Shown: one piece after another, positions 57,962 through 64,000 of the stretch
Layout: each line of letters opens with the position of its first letter
How positions within the stretch are numbered: position 1 is the first letter of the stretch
Assembly (NCBI GenBank): GCA_019752375.1
Contig: JAIEMG010000060.1
Coordinates: forward strand, 1 to 64,000
Origin: Gemmataceae bacterium
Lineage (GTDB): Bacteria; Planctomycetota; Planctomycetia; Gemmatales; Gemmataceae
Direction: 5' to 3'
Length of the DNA: 64,000 bases
Position numbers and translations under genes: made by a program
Notes under the pieces: model-generated
What the model saw: only the letters and a program-made list of their open reading frames with translations
Database searches by the model: none
Told to the model about the DNA's origin: nothing

Positions 57962-59197
57962 TCATTGCCGACGCGGAAGTACCGTTGCGTCAATAAGTAC
58001 CTGCGCAATCAAATCCTGGCCCTCAGCAGTCGGGTGCGCGTCCTTCCGATGGTGCAGCCAGCGCCCGAGTTCTGAGACTTTCGTCCGAAAAGCATCACAA
58101 GTATCGACATAGACAATATCATGACTCTGACACCAGGCGGAAAGCCGTTCGATCGCCGCGGTTCGGGAGTATCGTTCGTTGTTGCCAAATGTTACATTCC
58201 AGATTTCATCGTAAACCTGCGGCAGATATGGAATACCAACGATCACCAAACGGGCGTTCTGCTTTTGGGTCTCCTTCTGAAGGCGAAGCAGAAGGGCGTA
58301 CAAGAGCTCCCACTGATAGCGGTGCTTTTCGGCAATTTCCTGTTCCAGCACCACGTCCATGTTCGGCCATAACGTGTTGCCACCAACTTTAACATGACTG
58401 CCAACCCAAAGCGCTGTATTGCTGCGACGCAGATAGCGAAAGGTTGCGAAAGATCCCAATGTCCGACGAATGGTCACCGCCGGTAGGGAGCGCGACTCGG
58501 ACCCACTTGCACGTGTCGGCTCCGAGTGCTTTTCCACCAGCGTGCCCGACTCATCCAGATCAAAGTAGTCACGCTCCTTGTCGTCGCCGTAGATCCAACC
58601 GCCACGGTCGGGTGGTAAGAGATCATACAGGTCTGTCGCATAGGAGAACCCCGCAACCACATAGTGGGGTTTTAAGAGCGGCCCCTGATCGGCCAGCCGC
58701 AGCAGATACTGGTGAACGCTGTATCCAGGGCAGGCGGCATTGTAGGTGCGGTATCGAGGCAGATTATCGTCGCCGTTCAACTTGTGTTCCAGTCGTTTTG
58801 GCCAAGCCTCGTGCTGAGAAACTCCCACCGCAAAGGTATGAGAATCGCCGAGAACCAAAACGCGGGTCTTCGCTTCGTCCCCAGGCTGCGGGGGTAAGTC
58901 GTTCATGTGCAATTCGTTTATTGTGCCAGAGGCGACGAATTCAGGCGTGCCGACACGAAAGGTCCCCTTGGCCGGTTTCCACCCCCAGCGAGCATCAGCC
59001 ACCCAGGCGCCACCTGGTCCTTCGGTAAACGTCTGGGATTGCTCACCGTGTTCAAGCAGACGAAATATGATTTCGACCACAACAAATGATGCTAGCAGCG
59101 AAAGCGAAAGCGACACCAGGCGAAAGACGAGAGCGCGAACCCAGGACTTTTTCCTTCTCCCGCCGTTGTCGGCCGGAGCAGTATTACGCAGTTCCAT
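57962..59197 (-). CDS. SGNH/GDSL-type hydrolase, membrane-anchored
   Basis: 411 residues from the ATG at 59197, which has a GAGG at a good distance; the longer frame reaching 59281 is less likely. A transmembrane anchor (VFRLVSLSLSLLASFVVVEI, about 18-45) is followed by the catalytic domain: GDS motif VLVLGDSHTFAVGV near residue 115, and the Asp-His end KDAHPTAEGQDL near 390. It probably acts on acyl or glycan esters outside the membrane. It precedes the DUF5989 gene in one operon. Confidence 0.8.
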   Translation of the reverse strand: MELRNTAPADNGGRRKKSWVRALVFRLVSLSLSLLASFVVVEIIFRLLEHGEQSQTFTEGPGGAWVADARWGWKPAKGTFRVGTPEFVASGTINELHMNDLPPQPGDEAKTRVLVLGDSHTFAVGVSQHEAWPKRLEHKLNGDDNLPRYRTYNAACPGYSVHQYLLRLADQGPLLKPHYVVAGFSYATDLYDLLPPDRGGWIYGDDKERDYFDLDESGTLVEKHSEPTRASGSESRSLPAVTIRRTLGSFATFRYLRRSNTALWVGSHVKVGGNTLWPNMDVVLEQEIAEKHRYQWELLYALLLRLQKETQKQNARLVIVGIPYLPQVYDEIWNVTFGNNERYSRTAAIERLSAWCQSHDIVYVDTCDAFRTKVSELGRWLHHRKDAHPTAEGQDLIAQVLIDATVLPRRQ

Positions 59198-59302
59198 GTG
59201 CATCCTCACCTGTGCGTTGAAAAGAATAAACGAAGAATAAAGGGAGGAAGAACAAGAGCGGATTTCCTTACTAAAACCCACATACCAGGGGGTAAGAATA
59301 AA

Positions 59303-59593
59303 TGGGTCAGGTTAGCCTCCGCGCCGCACGTGGCTCTCCGGCGGTCTGTGAAAAAGAGTCCAGAAAGCATGACACTTCATGGGGAACTATCTAGCTAGGT
59401 GCTGCTTCGGGCCCTTTCGTTGGCCTACCGTGTCGGGGTGGAATGGATCGCAAGCCCAACGGCACCGTCGCCTCACGGCCCGGTTGAGGAGGTGATAGAC
59501 ATATCCGGCATGAGAGCATGGGGTACGCTTGGCCATACGGAGAGGATAAAGTCGTGTCGGCGAACCCGTCAACAGAAAATCCGACCTGACCCA
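59303..59593 (-). pseudogene. decayed RAYT-type transposase with inverted GGGTCAG ends
   Basis: A 61-residue fragment (59387-59572, minus strand) has AGYVYHLLNRAVRRRCRWAC, like the N-terminus of planctomycete RAYTs, and then stops: no HUH motif follows. It is enclosed by TGGGTCAGGT (59303-59312) and its inverse at 59584-59593. This looks like the left end of an IS200-like element whose rest is lost. The other parts of 59198-59783 hold nothing I recognise. Confidence 0.5.
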
Positions 59594-59783
59594 GACGCGT
59601 CCTCTTTGCGCCTAATTCCACGATCCGCAACTAGCTCAGTGCGACGAGCTGATCGCCGCCAAACGGGCCCAACTGCCAGACCGTGCGGGCGCCAGGCCCT
59701 TCGTGTTCCATTTTCCAGAGTGGCAAGTGCTGGTAGCGTGTGACAAAATCAAAACCGACCTGAAACACCGCGAGGGCCGCAGC

Positions 59784-61421
59784 ATGGCGTCCGAGGCAAG
59801 TGAGGTACTGGTGGCGGGCGCCGGCCCGGTTGGTCTTCTGATGGCCTGCGAACTGGCCCGGCGCGGCGTTGGGGTTCGGATCATCGACAAGGCAGCCTTG
59901 CCCTCTTCCCTGATCCGCGCGATCGGCGTCGCCTCACGCAGCTTGGAGATCTTTGCCGACGTCGGCGTCCTCGACGCCGCCCTGGCCGCGGGGCAGCGGG
60001 CGGAGTTCAGCCGGATCTACATGGAAGGCAAGGAGGTCCTCGCGGCACGCGTCGACCGCTTCGAGGCGCCCTATCCCTACATGCTCCACGTGATTCAGCC
60101 GGAAACCGAGCGCATCCTTGCCGAAGAACTTGCCCGCCTGGGCGTGCAAGTCCAGCACGGCTGTGAACTGGTCGGCCTTCGGCAGAACGACGAAATCGTG
60201 GAAGCCTCGCTGCGCTGGAGCGATGGACGAATGGAATCCGCATCGTGCCGCTATCTGGTCGGGTGCGATGGAGCGCACAGTGCGGTGCGAAAGGGCCTTC
60301 GCCTGCCGTTCGAGGGTGCTGCGTTTCCCGTGGACTTCCTCCTGGCCGACGTCGTGCTCGACTGGGACGTGCCGCACGATGGCGTTGTCCGCTTTCACGG
60401 TCCGGACGGCTTCCTGGTCGCGGTGATGATTCCGGGCGATGAGAAGCGCTACCGCATTTCCACGGCCGTGGCCAAGATGCGCATCGAAGGCGGCGAACTG
60501 GTCGTGGAAGAGGAATCTCCCGCAGGGGACGTGCAGCGGGCCGAGCCGACGAGCGTGGAGATCGAAGCGCTGATCGCCAGCCGGGGCCGGGTGCAGGCAC
60601 GTGTGGTCAGGCTCAACTGGACATCTTATTTCCACATCAGCATGCGCCAGGTCCCGCAGTATCGCGTCGGCCGAGTTTTTCTCGCAGGCGATGCGGCTCA
60701 CATCCATCCGCCGACGGGTGGCCAGGGAATGAACACCGGCTTGCAGGACGCTTACAACCTTGGCTGGAAGCTGGCCCTGGCCATCGTCGGCAAGGCACCG
60801 CCGGGCCTGCTCGACAGCTATCATGCCGAGCGCCATCCCATCGGCGCCGCCACGGTCCAGCGAACGCAACAGGCCTCCGAGCAATACTTGCATCCGCCGA
60901 CCGACCCGGCCGTGGAGGAGCAGGCCGCCGTTGTCAATTCAATGCTGCTCCTGAACTACCGCGGCAGCCCGATTGTCGGCCCTTCCACCAATGTGCCCCC
61001 AAGCATCATCGGCGGCGACCCCCAACCCGGCGACCGCGCTCCCGACGCGACGGTCGCGGACGCTGTCACCGGCCAGCCTCGCCGCCTGTTCGACGTCTTT
61101 CGCGGCATCACCCACACGCTGTTACTGACTCTCAACCATCCGGACGACAAGGACGCCTCGCGCCGTGTCCGCGAGCTCGCGACCGCCGTGAAAGCGCGAC
61201 GCGGCCAGCAGGTCACCGTCCATGTCATCGTTCCCCAGGGCACGAAGCCGGCGGGCACCTGGTCGGGGTCGGTGCTCATCGACGCGGATGGAGCATTTCA
61301 CAAGGCCTATGGCGGAGACTCGCTGTTCCTGGTCCGGCCGGACAAGTACATCGGTTTCCGCAGTGCTTCCGCGGATGGCGCGGCCCTGAATGTGCACTTG
61401 CGCGGCATCCTGGGCGCCTGA
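59784..61421 (+). CDS. FAD-dependent aromatic monooxygenase (PheA/TfdB type)
   Basis: 545 residues from the ATG at 59784; GAGGG lies just upstream. FAD motif VLVAGAGPVGLLMACELARR near 9-28, the DG motif GCDGAHSAVRK near 155-165, and the GD motif VFLAGDAAHIHPPTGGQG near 295-312. The C-terminal about 110 residues have a thioredoxin-like fold (LLLTLNHPDDKDASRRVREL) as in phenol and resorcinol hydroxylases. It hydroxylates an aromatic or polyketide-like substrate with NAD(P)H. No cluster genes adjoin, so the substrate is unknown. The gap to MazG (61422-61651) shows nothing. Confidence 0.9.
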   Translation: MASEASEVLVAGAGPVGLLMACELARRGVGVRIIDKAALPSSLIRAIGVASRSLEIFADVGVLDAALAAGQRAEFSRIYMEGKEVLAARVDRFEAPYPYMLHVIQPETERILAEELARLGVQVQHGCELVGLRQNDEIVEASLRWSDGRMESASCRYLVGCDGAHSAVRKGLRLPFEGAAFPVDFLLADVVLDWDVPHDGVVRFHGPDGFLVAVMIPGDEKRYRISTAVAKMRIEGGELVVEEESPAGDVQRAEPTSVEIEALIASRGRVQARVVRLNWTSYFHISMRQVPQYRVGRVFLAGDAAHIHPPTGGQGMNTGLQDAYNLGWKLALAIVGKAPPGLLDSYHAERHPIGAATVQRTQQASEQYLHPPTDPAVEEQAAVVNSMLLLNYRGSPIVGPSTNVPPSIIGGDPQPGDRAPDATVADAVTGQPRRLFDVFRGITHTLLLTLNHPDDKDASRRVRELATAVKARRGQQVTVHVIVPQGTKPAGTWSGSVLIDADGAFHKAYGGDSLFLVRPDKYIGFRSASADGAALNVHLRGILGA

Positions 61422-61651
61422 TACTGTGGTGTTGACGAGCGCGGTTCCTCTTCGACCGCTCCCGATCGGTCGGATACCGTTCACGACTTGACGGGCTGGT
61501 GGTTGGGATCGCGCTGGGGAAGGCTTGCGTAACCTGGGTTTCTTGTTCGGCCTGCTTCTTGGTGCCGTCGGGAAAAGCCGAAATGGGAATTGCAACGGCT
61601 ATGGTTGGCCGCGGCGGGCCCACGCGGCTTGTCATGGTCGCACGCCCCGCG

Positions 61652-62116
61652 TCAATCGGGCGGCACCAGAGGGTTTCGAGGATTCTCATCGACTTCCGGA
61701 GGCTGACGAAGTTCGGCGGCTGCAGCTTGCTTTTCGGCTGCCTTGATCCGTTCCCAATTGCGTTTCACCTCTTCCACACTGCTGACCTTCGTCGAGCCGA
61801 AAACATGGGAATGTCGGCGGACCATCTTTGCGGTGATGCCCTGGACCACCTCCGTAATCGAGAACGCCTTGCGGTCGGTGGCCAGCTGCGCATGCAGCAC
61901 CACCTGCAGCAGGAGGTCGCCGAGTTCCTCCTGGAGCGACCGGTCGTCGCCTCGTTGGATGGCGTCCAGCACCTCATTGGCCTCTTCGAGGAGGTAAGGC
62001 TGGAGCGACTGATGGTCCTGTTCCAAATCCCAGGGGCAGCCGGTGCCGGGCGTGCGCAGTGCGCGGACGACGGCCACGAATTGTTGAAACGCACGAGCAG
62101 CTTCGTCTAGTTGCAT
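61652..62116 (-). CDS. mazG: nucleoside triphosphate pyrophosphohydrolase MazG
   Basis: 154 residues, a single MazG domain. LRTPGTGCPWDLEQDHQSLQ is followed by the metal-binding EEANEVLDAI and EELGDLLLQVVLHAQL. A C-terminal part (HSHVFGSTKVSSVEEVKRNW) agrees with the family. It hydrolyses NTPs to NMP and pyrophosphate. The domain is single, shorter than the two-domain E. coli protein. AGGTGA lies upstream of the ATG. An inverted repeat at 62151-62215 separates it from the uvrA-like gene. Confidence 0.9.
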   Translation of the reverse strand: MQLDEAARAFQQFVAVVRALRTPGTGCPWDLEQDHQSLQPYLLEEANEVLDAIQRGDDRSLQEELGDLLLQVVLHAQLATDRKAFSITEVVQGITAKMVRRHSHVFGSTKVSSVEEVKRNWERIKAAEKQAAAAELRQPPEVDENPRNPLVPPD

Positions 62117-62150
62117 GACACGTCACCTGAAACCTGTGACATTCTCTCCA

Positions 62151-62215
62151 TTTGTGGGGCACGTTTGTGACGTGCCGACTGCGACTGGTGGCAAGTTACA
62201 AACGTGCCCCACAAA
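62151..62215. repeat. inverted repeat with GGGGCACGTTTGT arms
   Basis: Left arm tttgtggggcacgtttgt (62151-62168) and right arm (62198-62215) are exact complements, 18 bp, with 29 nt between. A second internal hairpin (ggcacg/cgtgcc) is nested. It lies 35 nt upstream of the MazG start, within its leader, and 19 nt past the uvrA-like stop. Confidence 0.65.
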
Positions 62216-62234
62216 AACTCGGCGCGCCAAGCAG

Positions 62235-64000
62235 TCATCCCTGAACTGTTTCCAAAAACCGTGCCAGATACTTTGCGGTCGGGCTCGCCGCATTCCTCGC
62301 CACGTCCCCGGGCGCGCCCGAGGCGACCACGCGGCCGCCTTCGTCGCCCGCACCCGGCCCCATATCGAGCATCCAATCGCTCCCAGCGACGACGCGCATG
62401 TCGTGTTCCACCACGATCACGGTGTTGCCCCCATCGACCAGTCCATCCAGTTGCGCCAGGAGTTTCTCCACGTCCGCGGGGTGCAGACCGGTCGTCGGTT
62501 CGTCCAGGATGTACAGCGAGTTGCCGCGCTGGGCGCGTTGCAGCTCGGACGCCAGCTTGATCCGCTGCGCCTCGCCGCCGGAGAGTTCGGTTGCTGGCTG
62601 ACCGAGCCGAAGATAGCCCAGGCCGACCTCGCGCAGGACGTGAAGGGCGTGACGCAATGGCCCTTCATCAGCGAAGAATCCGTACGCGTCATCGACCGTC
62701 ATGCCGAGCACATCGGCGATGGACCGAGCCCGATACTTGATCTCCAGCGTTTTTGCGTTGTATCGAGCCCCGTGGCAGTTTGGGCAAGGAGCGTAGACGC
62801 TGGGAAGAAACAGCAGCTCGACCATGACGAAACCTTCGCCCTCGCAGGTCTGGCATCGGCCCTTGGCGACGTTGAAGGAGAACCGTCCGGGGTCGTAGTG
62901 GCGGGCACGGGCCATCTTGGTTGCGGCAAAGAGCTTGCGCACATGATCGAAAAGCCCCGTGTAGGTGGCCAGGTTTGATCGTGGCGTTCGTCCAATCGGC
63001 TTTTGATCGACTCGCACCAGGCGCTTGATCCCCTGCAGGCCATCGGCGATGTGGCCGCCCAGTGTGACGACCGCCGCGCGTTCCAATTCGTCGACTTCCT
63101 CCTCGCCTTCCACGATTACATGGCCGAGTTGTTCCGCGACCAGGTCCACCAGGACCTGGCTGACGAGGCTCGACTTACCCGAGCCGGATATGCCCGTCAC
63201 GGTGGTGAACACCCCAAGCGGAATGTCCACATCGAGCTTGTTCAAGTTGTTGCGCGTCACGTCTCGCAAACGAAGCCAGCTCCGCGGAGGGCGCGGCATT
63301 CGGCGGGGAGCGGCAGTGGTGCCGAAGAGATACCGCCGCGTCTGGGACTCTTCCACATCCTTCAGCCCTTGCAGGGGACCGCTGTAGAGTATGATGCCGC
63401 CGTGTTGGCCGGCTCCCGGTCCGACATCGACAATCCAGTCGGCGTGCCGGATCACATCCAGTTCGTGCTCGACGACGAACAGTGAATTGCCGGAGGTCTT
63501 CAACTGGTTGAGCGCCATCAGGAGTGCCTCCGTGTCCGCCGGGTGGAGTCCCGCGGACGGCTCGTCGAGGACATACACCACACCAAACAAGTTGGAGCGA
63601 ACCTGGGTGGCGAGCCGCAAACGCTGGAGCTCACCCGGGGAGAGCGTTGGGGTGCTGCGTTCGAGGGTCAGATAGCCAAGTCCCAGGTCGAGCAGCACCG
63701 TGATCCGCTTCAGCAGGTCCTCCGCAATGCGTCGAGCCACAACCGCTTTCTCCGGATGCTCGACCGCCGCCCTCGCCAGGGACCTGGCGCTTCCATCGGC
63801 AAAGGGACGCAAGACTCCGGCCAGGCGTTTGAGCGGCAGGCGCGAAACGTCGGCGATGTCGAAGCCGGCAAAGGTCACTGCCAAGGCCTCGGGGCGAAGG
63901 CGCTTGCCGTGACACGTCGGGCATTCGGTGCTTACCAGGTAGCGAGCCACCCGCTTCTTCATCAGCGGGCTCTGGGTGGTCGCGAAGGTGTGCAGCACGT
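62235..64000 (-). CDS. UvrA-like ABC ATPase (UvrA2/class II type), C-terminal part
   Basis: About 587 residues visible, cut by the window edge on its 5' side. The sequence includes the second zinc finger CQTCEGEGFVMVELLFLP ... CPNCHG, the Walker A of the second ABC domain as GISGSGKSSL, and the C-terminal signature ELSGGEAQRIKLASELQRAQ plus ILDEPTTGLHPADVEKLLAQ. The visible start, including LHTFATTQSPLMKKRVARYL and CPTCHGKRL, resembles UvrA2-type paralogues, which are linked to DNA-damage or drug tolerance, rather than the main UvrA. Confidence 0.88.
   Translation of the reverse strand, partial: VLHTFATTQSPLMKKRVARYLVSTECPTCHGKRLRPEALAVTFAGFDIADVSRLPLKRLAGVLRPFADGSARSLARAAVEHPEKAVVARRIAEDLLKRITVLLDLGLGYLTLERSTPTLSPGELQRLRLATQVRSNLFGVVYVLDEPSAGLHPADTEALLMALNQLKTSGNSLFVVEHELDVIRHADWIVDVGPGAGQHGGIILYSGPLQGLKDVEESQTRRYLFGTTAAPRRMPRPPRSWLRLRDVTRNNLNKLDVDIPLGVFTTVTGISGSGKSSLVSQVLVDLVAEQLGHVIVEGEEEVDELERAAVVTLGGHIADGLQGIKRLVRVDQKPIGRTPRSNLATYTGLFDHVRKLFAATKMARARHYDPGRFSFNVAKGRCQTCEGEGFVMVELLFLPSVYAPCPNCHGARYNAKTLEIKYRARSIADVLGMTVDDAYGFFADEGPLRHALHVLREVGLGYLRLGQPATELSGGEAQRIKLASELQRAQRGNSLYILDEPTTGLHPADVEKLLAQLDGLVDGGNTVIVVEHDMRVVAGSDWMLDMGPGAGDEGGRVVASGAPGDVARNAASPTAKYLARFLETVQG

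Noticed and set aside
59625-59660. Sequence ctagctcagt resembling a tRNA D-arm
   Set aside because: No acceptor, anticodon or T arm can be folded around it.

Overview
The window looks like the chromosome of a planctomycete, most likely a member of the Gemmataceae. This is inferred from gene content, not from a marker gene: GC-rich DNA, two tandem Uma2-family genes, a DUF4058-like gene, a REP-associated tyrosine transposase (RAYT) with its own hairpins, a zinc-ribbon membrane protein, VIT/vWA and DUF5989/SGNH genes, and a Nik1-like multi-HAMP kinase. No rRNA, tRNA, CRISPR array, phage or plasmid functions were seen.

Layout. 0-6 kb: a tiny basic protein, a secreted Cys/Tyr-rich protein, a RAYT bracketed by two perfect hairpins, and a pyruvate:ferredoxin/flavodoxin oxidoreductase split into two genes. 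6-13 kb: a zinc-ribbon membrane protein, a secreted alpha/beta-hydrolase-like protein with a broken nucleophile elbow, a Gfo/Idh oxidoreductase, duplicated Uma2 genes, ispH. 13-21 kb: a small secreted protein, Fe-dependent alcohol dehydrogenase, MogA-like protein, secreted isochorismatase-fold and Tat-exported proteins, an ECF sigma / anti-sigma / secreted protein operon, rlmN. 21-23 kb: an accessory patch with a BrnT-like/XRE toxin-antitoxin pair with a candidate operator, a small orphan and a DUF4058-like protein. 23-35 kb: glycosyltransferase, FtsH, and two consecutive hybrid histidine kinases, one with eleven 92-residue HAMP-type repeats. 35-48 kb: fatty-acid desaturase, rpsU, glpK, an Rpn-like nuclease, DUF58 and a BatD-like gene, a Tat-type Gfo/Idh protein with a DoxX protein, ApbE, a DUF4912 protein with a long leader. 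48-64 kb: enolase-superfamily enzyme, truB, lipid-kinase-like protein, P-II protein, D-threonine-aldolase-like enzyme, GNAT and PilZ proteins, VIT/vWA protein, DUF5989/SGNH pair, a decayed RAYT, FAD monooxygenase, MazG, and a UvrA-like ATPase cut by the window edge.

Most single genes are housekeeping or typical planctomycete genes. The parts that deserve a second look are: the RAYT with two compensatorily varied hairpins and several unrelated palindromic repeats scattered between genes; the multi-HAMP kinase, in which one whole repeat unit is copied base for base 828 bp away and the middle receiver has lost its phosphoacceptor; a strong promoter followed about 165 nt later by an intrinsic terminator upstream of the DUF4912 gene (a small RNA or an attenuator); the BrnT-like/XRE pair with an inverted repeat over its promoter; a perfect 20-bp inverted repeat inside a coding gene; and a 147-bp identical tract shared by the two Uma2 genes.
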